64,000 nt of DNA from Dryas octopetala (Eukaryota; Streptophyta; Magnoliopsida; Rosales; Rosaceae). Positions 49,198-61,815 of this stretch are shown one piece after another. Below the pieces are notes generated by a model, which was given only the letters and a program-made list of their open reading frames with translations, had not been told where the DNA came from and did no database searches. Where the stretch lies: contig OY992839.1 of assembly GCA_963921425.1 (NCBI GenBank), positions 10,085,409 through 10,149,408 of the forward strand. The letters are read 5' to 3'. The position numbers and the translations under genes were made by a program. Within the stretch, counting starts at the first letter, position 1; every line of letters begins with the position of its first letter.

Positions 49198-50862
49198 TAA
49201 ATTTGAAAATCTCTTACTTAAAATAATGTATAATATTGACATGTATTCTAACGAATCATTTGCTGAAGAAATTTGATAAGAGCTATTTTGGTGGCTCTTT
49301 CACACTATGCCTAGGAGCATCTCCAAAGCTCCATGTTAGTTCACTGGTGAAGTACTATTTGAGTTTGGCAAAAAATAGTTAGGCGTAAAAAAAAGTTGAC
49401 ATTTTCCATTGGAGATACTTTATTCATCGGAGATATAAAGTTTTAGCATCACTTTATTCAACAATATCTTTTCCTTTATAGTTAATTATAAAAAAGTCCA
49501 CTTTTAAAATTCTTTGTTAAAAAAAACTCACTTAAAAAGTTAAATGATAAATAAGTTCATGTTATGTTTTTTTTCATGATTTTTTTTAAACTAAATAAAT
49601 TGTCACAATAACAATGATTGCTACTATCAAACAATAATAATTAATAGTGTATTTTTATAATTTAAATAATTACTGTTCTGTAACAATAATTGCTACTGTC
49701 AAACAGTAGAAATTAATAATGTGTTTTTACAATTTAAATAATTACTGTCCTATAATAATTATTATTATTACTGTTGTAGTGTATTTTGACAAATTAAATA
49801 ATTGATGTCTCACAATTACAATGATTTGTCACCCAAACAATAACAATTAATAATTAATTCACACTGCCCAATCAACTTCTTTTTTACATAATCTCTCTAT
49901 CTTCCTCTGCGAAAACATTACCCAATTAAGCAATTCCAAAAGTAAATTTTCTGATAAAGTGATGCATAAACACCAAAAGAGAGAAAATGAGGTGTGTGTC
50001 TGTGTGATAGAGAGAGAAAGAGGAATAGAATTGATATTATTGATTAGTACCTTTTTTTTTTTTTTGTCAAAATATTATTGATTAGTACCTCACCATTTGC
50101 TTTGTAATTAATAAATATTATTATTAGATCTGGATTTTTTAATAAATAACTGTTTCTTTTATACTTGTAATTTAATTACAAAAGCATGTGCCAAAGCATG
50201 TGCCTCATGTATGCTATCCTCACACAGTCACACTTGAGATCAGATATATGAGATAGAAAACTACTTTATTCTCAAACTTTGATGCTATTCTTTATTCATC
50301 GTTGGTTGAGTCACATCAGTTGACCTTTAAAGCGAATTACTTTATCGCGTGATATTAGTTTGCAATGACTTTTTTTTTGGTAAATAGTTTGCTATGAGTC
50401 TATGACTAACTTTAAGATTTAATTTAAACTTTCTTTTTTGTCTGAGATTTAATTTAGGTGACCAAATTCAATCGTGGAAAGAAATACAATACAAAGAATT
50501 TACTTAATTCAACCTTTTTAAAGTCCGCTTGTAATTTTTTTTTTACAATGTTAGAGAAGTCTTGAGTTTAAATTTTTCTCCCTCATATTAAAAAAAAAAG
50601 GTGTTGATTTTTTTATATCTAAACTCTAATTTGTTATTGTTTGTTGGTTGGCCAAAAAAAAAAACTCTAATTTGTTATAATTTGTTCCAATTTAATATCT
50701 AAACGTTTTGTTCTTTTTTTGCTGTCAATTTCGACAGGGTAGGTAAAAGTGTGGCGCATGCTCTAGCAAAGCATGCACTCTCTTCTTTGGTTTTCAATTG
50801 TTGGCTTCACTCTGATCATGGGCCATTTTGGCTATCAAAACTTTTGTATGCAGACTTATAAA
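49198..50862. other. AT-rich spacer between PAP copies 2 and 3
   Basis: No gene. A stretch near 49600-49850 has imperfect local repeats of AATAATTACTGT and AACAATAATTGCTACT type. About 50450-50520 resembles the 3' flank of PAP copy 2 (AGGTGACCAAATTCAATCGTGG), so it is part of the duplicated PAP unit pushed apart by later insertions. Confidence 0.5.
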
Positions 50863-51097
50863 GGGTGTCTTCAACTCAGATTTTAAAGGAGTTTAATAAA
50901 TTTTAAAATTCATAGAATCCATCAAAATATAAAAAAATTAGGTAGAATTCTCATGGAATTTGTTATGTGTAAAAAATGCATTCAAATCCATCCAAATCTA
51001 TCCAAATCCATTAAAATCTTTCATTTAATAAAATTCATGACTTTTTGAGGACATTTGGATTTCATTGGAATCCATTAAAATCTAAGTTAAGGACACC
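50863..51097. mobile_element. Palindromic MITE, copy B (235 bp)
   Basis: Begins GGGTGTCTTCAACTCAGATT and ends, inverted, with AAGGACACC; the interior AATCCATTAAAATCT motifs match MITE copy A. It is followed by a partial repeat of its own end (51098-51125). Confidence 0.6.
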
Positions 51098-51125
51098 TAA
51101 ATTTCATTGGAATCCATTAAAATCT

Positions 51126-51762
51126 AGTTGGTAATTCATGAATAAATGTCAAGTGCTTTTTCAAAAAAAAAATAAAAAATTGTTTTGTACATCGTGCATG
51201 ACCACATTCTCATAGGTAATTAAGCTTATTCATAGGACAATGCACATGACCAGAGTTATGTTAATTTAACAACAAAATTAAGATTTAGTACTTGCTAGAT
51301 ACAAAAAACATTAGTTTTTTTTTTAGCCATTACAAAAACATAATTTAGATACTCAATTGGAGCTTAGACAAAAAAAGATACTCAATTGGGCAAATTAGAG
51401 TTTGTATAAATAGAAGTCAAAGTTCAAGTATCAAGTAGGTAATTCAAGAATTTTTCATTATGGGGGAAAAATGAAGAAGCTATTAAATATTTGTTTTGAG
51501 AAAAAAAGGTAACTCTTAAATATTAATTCACAAAACTTTCAAGTCGAAGAAGAAAACCCATTATTACAAGTTGTTGAAGCATTGTGTCAAACACATTGCT
51601 CCAATTTTTGAAGGAACAAAACCAATTCAAAGGGGCAAGCATCTAAAAGTTCAAGAGAAGAAACTAAAATTCTTGGGTCAATCGACTCCTTTTTCCCTAG
51701 AGTAGATCCGCTAATTCTAAAAATAAGAGCAACCAAATGTTTTTTTTTTTTTCATTCCTTAC
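51126..51762. other. 3' flank of PAP copy 3
   Basis: AT-rich, no gene. The last bases before the stop share the AGAGCAACCAAATG stretch with the 3' flank of copy 1. Confidence 0.5.
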
Positions 51763-54700
51763 TCATGATTGATCACTTGTCGAATCATCAACAGGATGAT
51801 AGTGTCTGTTGAAAAACCACATAGAATCTGCTTTCATTGCAACTCCATCATCATTACGATGCCAACTATAGTAAGCATGGGTTCTGTTCTTGATGTCAAA
51901 AATGGCATGACCAAAACTAGCCTCTCTAAAAGCTGAGTAATCTGGCTGTGGATCCATCATACTGCACCAAAAAAATGAAGTTAAGTATTAAACTCAAAAG
52001 TCAATACTAATTGACAACGAGTGAAGAGGCACATGGTCTTGTCACGCAAGCCTTTACATTCACGACGTGGGATATACTCTCAAATGTTAAACTATACCAA
52101 AGTGATATACTTACTTAGTTGCTAAGCCTTCAATGTTTCCTCCATCACCAATGGTAATGTATACAGGTGCAGATAGATCTTTCACAGGACTGCACTTACC
52201 ATTTACAAGGTTATATGCAACATTGGATACACGTTCCTGTGATACAGACAAACCACTTATCAAAAAGGAAGATATATACTGCTTTGTTTTGATATAGATG
52301 ACTGCATTTCTGCAGAATGCTTTTCAAAATCGAAGTGTTCGATAAATGGGATCAATCTGTTGAATTTCAAATTGTATGCAGATAGCAGCACACCAAAAAT
52401 TAAAAATTAAAAATTGGGGAACTAGTAAATTTAGAATATGTTGAGAACTTACAGATCGTTCGTAGGCATGGACATGACCAGCAAATACCACGTCGACTTT
52501 GTGCTGCACAAACCAGGGCTCGAACATCACTCTCATGCTTTCACCTTCCATATAGTGATAGTTGTAGCTATTGTACCATGGGGAATGCAATAAAACAATC
52601 AGCCATGGTGTCTCAGTCCTGTTAACTTTTGGTAGCTCCTGCTGGAGCCATACATACTGAGGAGTGTATTTACCTTGAGAAAAAGGAAAAGAGAAGTTAA
52701 ATGCAACTGCTGAAGCACTCAATTTACCAAAGACATGTTGTGCAGATGATCTCACTACCAAGTTAGAACGGATTTGCAGGTTACATGGACATAAAAATTT
52801 TGTACATTGTAATTTTAGAGTAAAAGTCTTGTTTAAAAAACAGTGATTATAAAAATCTCACCAGGATATCATTGCAAATTCAGTCATATGATGTCATTTG
52901 CAGAGATGAATGAACTTTGATTTACAGTACACTAATGTCAAATGCCATGAAAACAAGAGCTAACTATTTCAACTTGATGGGGCATTCCAACACTCAAACC
53001 ATCCAAGAAAAACAGTATCATAAGCAAAACATGCAGTATCTTAAAAAATGCAAGGAGTATCCAGTTATGTGATAGCCCATTTATTTCACAATGACAATTT
53101 TAATGACTTTACAGATGCCATATTTATGCATGAGAGATTCAGAAAAGAATTTTTTTTAAACTGCTAGTTTTTTCTTATCTTCTGTAGCATATGTGCACAT
53201 GCCGTGTGAGACAGTCATGTTAATATAGTAAGCAAACAATATACATATCCGTACCATAGGCTGAATATGAAGACAAGACTATGATGTGCGCCGAAGCTCT
53301 CTTAACTGAGTACCAAAAGGGGGAAGTACTCCCTGATGCTTTATGTGGGACATTATACCGGTGACGGAAAGGTTTAAAAGGTTTGGTTTCACCCTGCAAC
53401 AAGAGCACCAATCTTCTTTTAGAAAAAATGCTTCATCCAATTACTTTTTGGGACTTGGAAAATGCATATACAAATAATAAGCAGCAAATTCTGGGCTAAA
53501 TTTCATAACATGGAAGAGTATAACTGTAAATAAGGTAGTAACATTGGCAGTTTGGCACCATGGTTTAGGAACATTCTATATTGCTATATTCCAAGTTTAT
53601 TAGTGGTATTTGTTTAGCTTTCTGTTACACCCAAAACCCAAATTACGGTGTAAACACTTTCCCATGATACTTATACCCTTCTGGTTCTCTTCGGTTTCCA
53701 AAGAATAGAATCATACAGAATGATGATACACATAACAAATACCAATAGAAGTAGAATTCAGCTCAAGAGAGAACAGTTATTAACAAATGATCTTATCTAG
53801 CACAAGAAATGTCACTGTATAAGATTACTTCCCAGAGCAACATAATGTTTTATGAGAGGCTTACAATTTCTGGGGCATAATCAATCTCATGATTCCCTGC
53901 AGTCCATATCCAAGGTTGATAAGCAGCACTTCTCTCAATGAATCTTCCCCATGTATCCCACTTTCTATTATCATGATTTGGGTGGTCATCTGCATAAGAG
54001 AGGTCCCCAACAAACAACACTGTTTGCCCTTTCAGTGGGTTTAATTGGTAATGAGTGAGTGTCTTATTTGAATCAAAGGTCTGACCCAAATCCCCTGCAA
54101 ATGACATACCAATTGTAAGTGATACTTAGATTTAAACAAATACATTACAGTGGAACAATTGCATCAGAGCCTCATTGCAACATATCTTGTAACCAAATCA
54201 AGGAGAAAAACTTGCATGACGGGCATATATGCCCTATGTCTCTCTCATCACGTGTTAGGACACTTGGAATAGGGCATATATGCCCATCCCACCAAAACTT
54301 TTCTCAAAACCAACAGCATGAAAATATGAAATTATATTTGAATCGCAGTGACACATGTTAAACCAAGTCTAATTAGCCACATCACTTTCCAATTTTGGTA
54401 CACAATACTTACCCATGAGACCAAATGTGTAAGGGGCGTCTGGCCCAACTTCAGGAGGAGTTACAAACCAGAACTGCCTCTTAGTATGGTCAATTCCAAC
54501 CTCATAGTAATATTTGGTATTGTACTGCCCAAGAACACATGATTATATCAGAATATAATTTACAAACACTTAAAGACTGAAAATTCCGAAAAGCCATACA
54601 GGTTCAACAAAATGAAACAAAACACAAAACCATATTCAAAATTTTTACCTTCAAATTTCTGAGGGTGCAGTGATGAATGTACCCAGAAGTGTAATCGTGG

Positions 54701-55278
54701 TATTTATAGGTTTTAGCTCTGCCATGAGCCGTCTTTTTCTCGCTATTTTCGCTCCAGTAAATCACTGCACTGGAACCTGGTTCATCCTGAGTGACCCATG
54801 ACACCATCACTGCCTTTCCCAGTTGGTCTCCTTGTGTTATATGAACCTTAAATCAAGACCACACACATATCATACAACTAAACAAAATTAAAAATTGGAA
54901 ATTGCACAAGAAAAGCAAAATTACAAAGCAAGCCATAAACTTTAAAAAGCATGATCACATAAAAACATAAAGGTAAATAAAGGGTCTTGTATGGTTGCCT
55001 AATAAAAAAGAATGCACAAATTAATTTAAAAAGTTCATATCATATAGCATTATAGAGAGAGATTATACTTGTTGAGGTGCATTATAGCCAGGAGGGACTT
55101 GAAAGACATCACTTTCATGGGGCATATCCACAGTATTCACAGCTTTCCTCACAAAAATGCTTGTTTTGCCTCCATTACACACCAATGCCAAGTTCAAAAC
55201 CAAACCCAACACTACAACAATGGCTACCCTTGAAGAAGTAGAGACAGAAGCTAAACCCAACACACCCATCTTGGTCAT
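51763..55278 (-). CDS. Purple acid phosphatase, copy 3 of tandem array (476 aa)
   Basis: Same family and role as copies 1 and 2. Eight exons in transcript order: 55278-55069, 54846-54649, 54524-54413, 54094-53865, 53393-53255, 52673-52453, 52236-52115, 51961-51763 (1431 nt, in phase). The start ATG begins [11 protein letters not shown], with stops upstream in frame, and leads a signal peptide. Ligand motifs [34 protein letters not shown] and GHVHAYER are all present. Exons 4 and 6 are almost identical in protein to copy 4 (for example [17 protein letters not shown] and [17 protein letters not shown]), which marks the two as recent sisters. Distinctive features: [18 protein letters not shown] at the exon 8 start, tail DDSTSDQS. 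Confidence 0.94.
54203..54305. repeat. Intronic foldback in PAP copy 3
   Basis: GAGAAAAACTTGCAT...GGGCATATATGCCCTAT on the left is mirrored by ATAGGGCATATATGCCC...AACTTTTCTC on the right, making a hairpin of about 100 bp in the intron after exon 3. The matching position of copy 4 has a diverged version. Confidence 0.7.
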
Positions 55279-55350
55279 GTATTATTCAGAGCAACCTCAA
55301 ACCCTACTAATTAACCCACACACATCCCATTGAGCTCAGCACTCTCGTCT

Positions 55351-55362
55351 CTTTTATATAGG
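55351..55362 (-). promoter_or_regulatory. TATA box of PAP copy 3
   Basis: The - strand reads CCTATATAAAAG about 75-85 bp before the ATG, between the P1BS pair and the start codon. Confidence 0.6.
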
Positions 55363-55385
55363 AAATTCTACATGAACCACACGGG

Positions 55386-55413
55386 GAATATTCAGAGCTC
55401 TATGGGAATATAC
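55386..55413. promoter_or_regulatory. Pair of P1BS-like sites upstream of PAP copy 3
   Basis: GAATATTC (55386-55393) and GAATATAC (55406-55413) both fit GNATATNC, spaced 20 bp start to start, as in copies 1 and 4. They begin about 108 bp before the ATG. Confidence 0.65.
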
Positions 55414-57458
55414 AGTTTTGTATGCTCTATGGGAATCCGTAACAGTTATCTTTCAGGAGTTGTACTTGAGTTGTGTTTCTTGGGGACATAGTGTTGGTCT
55501 AACATTAATTGGAGTCCTGCATGAACTGTATTTTAGTAATGTTAAAAATAAAAAATAAAAATCTGCCGCAAGGCTTTATTAAACTTTAGCACTAATGGAT
55601 CAAAGCTTCAAATTCATATGGTTGAAGGGCTGTCATATGCAAATAAAAAATAGTTGAAAAAGAGAAAAAAAATAGGGTACTGATCCGCTAAAACACGACA
55701 AGTCACATATTATTAAAACCAACTATGAAATGGATTCGTGGCACTCTTTGAGTGTGAATTCAATTACATAAATTATTGAATTTATATTATTAAAACAAAC
55801 AAAAACAAAATTAGTAGAGAATCCAAATTCATCAAGTATATGATCATTTGATCACAAAATAGGATGTTGATAATTAGAATTATAGAGAACGATTGCTTCT
55901 TAGGCGTGTTTTTTTGTGTGCATGGACAAAAATAACAATTATGATGACGTTACTAATTTGGTTTTCACTGCTCATTTTAATTTTTAGGTATGATGATATT
56001 GAGAGTTTTTAACTTTTTTTTTTCTTGGCCCATTTAGCCAAATAAAAAAAAGTCACTCTACCCCCAATAGCCAATTGGTTGAACCAAAAGCCTTATATTT
56101 ATTTAAGGGGAAATGTCACTCCTTGGTCCTCTTAAGGGTTGCTTTTTTTTTTTTAGTAATGATGAATGTAAAGCGTCTCTGGACTCATGAATGTGACATT
56201 TGGAGATTGGACCAGAGCATTTACCCATGGAATTGACTACCCCAAATGGCTGAACTAGAGAGCCACTAGCCTCTGCATAATTTAAACTAGAGTCTTTTTC
56301 GTGTAAATTTTGGATGTTTATTGTTTAGAAAAAGAAAGTTCATGATGCTTTAAAGTTAAAAACAAATCAATCACAGTGCTATTTCATATCTAACTCAAGT
56401 GAGTTTGGATACATTCACACCCAAAAATTAGTTTTGATATTTAGCAATTTAATCTAAACTATAATGAAATAGAAATTCAATTCTAACTCTAAGGTTGGGA
56501 TGAAGGGTATACCCTAAGTCCGATTCTTCCTTTGATTCTCTTTTTGTTTCTTGAAAAAAAGAAAAAAAAACTTTCATACTTTATTCACTAAGGAAAACTA
56601 AACATTGTCAAAAGAAAATCCATAAGCGACCATATAATTCTACCACAACAAAAAATCCCCACTTCCAAAAAACAAAACCCTTACTCCGGCAGCTCCTAAA
56701 GACCACCTTTATCCGAGTGACCAAGCAAGATCATCTAGCCCTAACACTAGCTCATCATCTACATTCGACAAGGCGGCCGCCTCTAGAGAGCCTGTCTCCG
56801 CCACCACTGGGTAAAGGCCAGCACCATGAGCAAACTGGGACACCAACCTGAATGCCAAGCAGTTCAGTAGCCAATATGGAAAGACTTCCCGGGACTTGTT
56901 TAGCCAGTGCACCCAATATAACCTGAATGCCAGTTATAACTCACATATTATAGCACCCACAACTCGAAGACTTGTAGACACAAATATTAGATGGGATAGT
57001 TGTTGAAATCCTTAATTGTAAAACCCTACATTAACATCTCATCCAAACAATAAAATTTCAAATACATAGATTTATTAAGATAATCAAGTATGTAATTCAA
57101 CTTTAAGCCTACAACCATGAAGAACATGAAGTATGAAGTACATAAACGAACCTAGGGTTTTTGTAAGAAAATATTGAATCTTATTAAGATATATACATCT
57201 AGTCCGAAGTGTTCTCCTAAGGGACAAATTTTGAGCAACTGTGAGGGACAATGGATAATCACCGTTGGATTGAATGTGTAGTCTCTTAAATAGATAACTC
57301 ATTACCTTATTGTATTTGATCCAACCGCTAAATGCAATAAGTGCTCACAATTGTTCAAAATTTGACCTCAGGAAAACAAGACTGTACATCTAGGTATTTA
57401 TTCTAGAAAACAAGAGAAACCAAAGATTTTTTTTTTTTTTTCCTTTATCTCTCCATGA
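55414..57458. other. Spacer between PAP copies 3 and 4, with a probable retroposed fragment
   Basis: No intact gene. On the - strand about 56935-56557 looks like a retroposed piece: an open stretch with AHGAGLYPVVAETGSLEAAA and VDDELVLGLDDLAWSLG, a 3' end, and then an A-run (T on the - strand's complement, 56557-56570). Its source is not recognised. The final 100 bp resemble the 3' flanks of the other PAP copies. Confidence 0.45.
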
Positions 57459-60400
57459 TCATGATTGAGCACTTGTGGAATCATCAACAGGATGATAGTG
57501 TCTGTTGAAAAACCACATAGAATCGGCTTCCACTGCAACTCCATTATCGTTACGGTGCCAACAATAGTAAGCATGGGTTCTATTCTTGATGTCAAAAATG
57601 GCATGACCAAAACTGGCCTCTCTAAAAGCTGAGTAAGCTGGCTGTGGCTCTGTCATACTGCACCACAAAAAAATCAAATGACAACAGCTGAAAAAACTCA
57701 AGATCTTATAAATTGTGATGCAAGACTTTACATTTTTTGAAGTGGAATATACTCTTAACAAAAGAGGAAAAACCAAAGATTACATATGCAATGCAAACTA
57801 ATGCTAAAGTAGTATACTTACTCAGTTGCTAGGCCTTCAATATTTCCTCCATCACCAATGGTAATGTACACAGGTGCAGATTGATCTTTCGCAGCAGTGC
57901 ACTTACCATTTACAAGGTTATATGCAACATTGGATACACGTTCCTGTGATACATACAAATCACTTATCAAAAAGGTAGATAAATACAGTTTTGTTCTATA
58001 CAGATATCAGCATTTCTGCAAAATGCTTTTCCATCAAAAGGGTTACTGTATTGTATCAAAAATTAAGATGTTAGAGACTTAGGCCTCGTTTGGTGCATAG
58101 GATATGATTGGATAGGATAAATAGCTAAATTCATGTGTATTCAAGGAAGAAGTTTCTAACTTGAAGAATTAAGATGAACTAATCATAAAGGGAGACTTAT
58201 CCCTTCCAATCCCCCCAAAAATGGTGGGATTAAATAATCCATGTTCTTCCCATTTTCTTCTCGGTCATCTTCTTCCTTCAAGTTAGAAGATACCCTCCAC
58301 GTTCTTCCTTGAATACACATGAATTTAGCTATTTATCATATTCAATCATATTCTATGCACCAAACGAGGCCTTAGAAGAAAATAGAGAGAGGCCTTAGAG
58401 GAAAATAGAGACTAATTTGTTAGTGGTAATGTCTAGTTCTATGGATATAGAAGTTGACCAAATAATTGGGAAACTAGTGAATTTAGACTATATCGAGCAC
58501 AGTGGCCAAAAAAATAAAAGACTATCGAGCACTTACAGATCGTTCATAGGCATGGACATGACCGGCAAATACCACATCGACTTTGTGCTGCACAAACCAG
58601 GGTTCGAACATCACTCTCATGCTTTCTCCTTCCATATAGTGATAGTTGTAGCTATTGTACCATGGGGAATGCACTAAAACAATCAGCCATGGTGTTTCAG
58701 TCCTATTAACTTTTGGCAGCTCCTGCTCAAGCCATCTGTACTGAGGAGTGTATTTACCTTGAGAAAAAGGAAACGAGATGTTAAATGCAATTGTTGGAGC
58801 ACTCAATTTACCAAAGACATGTTGTACGGAGGATAATTTTCACCACCAAATTGGAATGGACATAAGAAATTTATACTCAGTGTGCATGATGAATTGGGAC
58901 TAAAACTTTCTTGTTTAAAATACACTCATTATAAAAAACCTCACTAGGTCATTGCAAATTTGAGCAATCAGTATTAATGTTTTAAAAAATAATTTATATG
59001 ATGTCATTTGCAGAGAGGAATGAACTTTCATTTACTGTACACTAATGTCAAATGCCATGAAACAAGAGCTATGTTAACTTGACGGGGCATTCCAACACTC
59101 AAACCACCCAAGAAAAACAGTATAATAAGCAAAACTGGTCCTAATTTAAAAAATGCAAGAAGTATCCAGTTATGCCATGGTCGGTTGAATTCAAAATGGC
59201 AATTTCGATGAATGTACAGATGCCATATTTATGCATTAGAGGTTCAGAAAGATTGTTTTTTTTTTTTCAACTGCTAGATTTTTCATATCTTTTGTGACAG
59301 TCATGTTAATGTAGTAAGCAAACAATATACACATACCAAAAGCTGAATATGAAGACAAGACTATGATGTGCGCTGAAGCTCTCTTGATTGAGTACCAAAA
59401 GGGGGCAGTACTCCCTGATGCTTTATATGGGACATTATACCGGTGACGGAAAGGCTTAAAAGGTTTGGTTTCACCCTGCAACAAGAGTACCGCACTTATA
59501 TTAGAAAAGTACTTCATCCAATGACCTTTTGGGACTTGGAAAATGCATATACAAAATAAGCAGAAAATTCTGGGATAAATTTCATAACATCAAAGAGTAG
59601 AACTAATGAAGTAACAACAATGGCACTATGATTGAGGACTATATATGCTACATTTATATATTCCAAGTTTTTTAGCTATCATACAGAGTGGTATTTGTTT
59701 AGCTTTCCCATGATTCATACCCTTCAAATAACAAATACCAATAGAAGTAGAATTCAGCTCAAGAGACAACAGTTATTAACAAATGGTCTTATCTAGCCAA
59801 GACATGCCAGATTGTATAGGATTACTTCCCAGAGCAACATAATGTTTTATGAGAGGCTTACAATTTCTGGGGCATAATCAATCTCATGATTCCCTGCAGT
59901 CCATATCCAAGGTTGATAAGCAGCACTTCTCTCAATGAATCTTCCCCATGTATCCCACTTTCTATTATCATGATTTGGGTGGTCATCTGCATAAGAGAGG
60001 TCCCCAACAAACAACACTGTTTGCCCTTTCAGTGGGTTTAATTGGTAATGAGTGAGTGTCTTATTTGAATCAAAGGTCTGACCCAGATCCCCTGCAAAGG
60101 ATATACCCAATGATAAGTGATATTTAGATTTAAACAAATATACTACTATTGTCCTTTTGGAACAATTTACATTGCACCAACACAGACAATTGCATCCGGG
60201 CCTCATTGCAAATAACCTTGTAATCAAATCAATTAGGAGAAAAACTTGCATGGGACGGACGCATACACCCTCTTGTCAATGTGCTAAGACAAGTGAAATA
60301 GGGCGTATACGCCTGTCCTAGCAAAGTTTTTCTCCAAACCAACAGCATGAAAACATGAAATTACATTTGAATCACAATGCCAAAAGTAAACCAATTCTAA

Positions 60401-61655
60401 GTAAATGTATCCTGTTTTGGTACAAAATACTTACCCATGAGACCAAATGTGTAAGGAGCATCTGGCCCAACTTCAGGAGGAGTGACAAACCAGAACTGTC
60501 TCTTAGAGTGAGCAAGTCCAACCTCATAGTAATATTTGGTATTGTACTGACCAAGAATACACATGATTAGATTAGAATATAATTTACAAATGGCCAAAGT
60601 AAATTGAAACACAATTTTATTCCTTTGAGGATAGTTTTTTAAAGGTTGCAATTTGAGGACACATACTTAATTCCTTGTGACATGCACGATTTTAGAGTAT
60701 TTTAGATAGTAACAATGAATCTAAACCACCCAAAAGTCTAACTTCATCTATGCACTTCACTTGCTATTTTCGTTGAAGAAAATTGACAAAATTAAGAATG
60801 TATTCTTGAATTGCAACCATTAAGAAATTAAAAGAACAAAATTGGCACAAGTGAAACTACATATACAAAAGTGAAACTTGGCCCAAACTACATGGACCGA
60901 AAATATAATTTGGCCATTTAAGCAAATACCTAGACTGCATTCATTATTTAAATCAGAAAATTGCTAAAAACCAAAACAAATTCAACAAAATGAGGCAAAA
61001 CACGAAAGCGTATTCAGATTTTTACATTCAAATTTCTGATGGTGCAGTGGTGAATGTAACCCGAAGAGTAATCGTGGAATTTATAGGTTTTAGCTTTGCC
61101 ATGAGACTTCTTTTTCTTGGAATTTTCACTCCAGTAATGCACTGTGCTGGAACCTGGTTCATCGGGAGTGACCCATGACACAATCACTGCCTTTCCCAGT
61201 TGGTCTCCTTGTGTAATATGAACCTTAAATAAAAAAAATAAAAACCCACATATCATACAATTAAACAAAATTAAAAATTGATTATTACACCTATTAATCT
61301 AATCCATGATCAAGAAGAAAAGCACAATTATGAAGCCATAAATTTTCAAAAACAAGACTACATAAATAAGAATGCATAAATTAATGAAAAATGTATATCA
61401 TAACAAGAATAAAGAATAAATTAAAGAAGAATAAATCTAGTCCTACAACATTTATCAACCACATACTTGTTGAGGTGCATTATAACCAGGAGGGAGTTGA
61501 AAGACATCACTTTCATGGGGCATATCATCACTATTCACAACTCTCCTCACGAAAGTGCTTGTTTTACCTCCATTACACACCAATGCTAGGTTCAAAACCA
61601 AACCCAATACTACAGCAATAGCTGAAGCTAAACTCAGCACACCCATTTTGGCCAT
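57459..61655 (-). CDS. Purple acid phosphatase, copy 4 of tandem array (469 aa)
   Basis: Same family and role as the other copies. Eight exons in transcript order: 61655-61467, 61223-61026, 60546-60435, 60091-59862, 59475-59337, 58757-58537, 57943-57822, 57657-57459 (1410 nt, in phase). It starts [19 protein letters not shown], with a seven-residue shorter signal region than copy 3. Ligand motifs are complete: [42 protein letters not shown]. The intron after exon 2 is enlarged (479 bp) by extra AT-rich sequence, and the intron after exon 6 carries a Tourist-like MITE that copy 3 lacks. The residue spanning exons 7/8 is Asp ([14 protein letters not shown]) where the others have Asn. The tail is DDSTSAQS. 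Confidence 0.94.
58082..58371. mobile_element. Tourist-like (PIF/Harbinger) MITE, 290 bp, in a PAP copy 4 intron
   Basis: GGCCTCGTTTGGTGCATAGG opens the element, and its near-perfect inverse closes it; the arms match over about 70 bp (through CTAAATTCATGTGTATTCAAGGAAGAA). TTA lies directly outside both ends (58079-58081, 58372-58374), the PIF/Harbinger target duplication. It sits between exons 6 and 7. The copy 3 intron has no such insert. Confidence 0.9.
60236..60335. repeat. Intronic foldback in PAP copy 4
   Basis: GGAGAAAAACTTGCATGGGA on the left and TAGCAAAGTTTTTCTCC on the right, with GGGCGTATACGCC inside, form a hairpin at the same intron position as that in copy 3. It is more diverged but has the same ends. 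Confidence 0.65.
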
Positions 61656-61722
61656 GTATTATCTAGATCACACTCAAACCCTGCTAAACCCACACACATC
61701 CCATTGAGCTCACTACACTCAT

Positions 61723-61735
61723 TTCTTTTTTATAT
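61723..61735 (-). promoter_or_regulatory. TATA-like box of PAP copy 4
   Basis: The - strand reads GCATATAAAAAAG about 70-80 bp before the ATG, placed as in copies 1 and 3. Confidence 0.5.
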
Positions 61736-61787
61736 GCATGAAAAAAAGAAATTAATTAACACAAAGAAAATCTACATGAAATGCGGG

Positions 61788-61815
61788 GAATATTCAGAGC
61801 TCTATAGGAATATAC
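61788..61815. promoter_or_regulatory. Pair of P1BS-like sites upstream of PAP copy 4
   Basis: GAATATTC (61788-61795) and GAATATAC (61808-61815) fit GNATATNC with the same 20-bp spacing as copies 1 and 3. They begin about 133 bp before the ATG. Confidence 0.65.
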
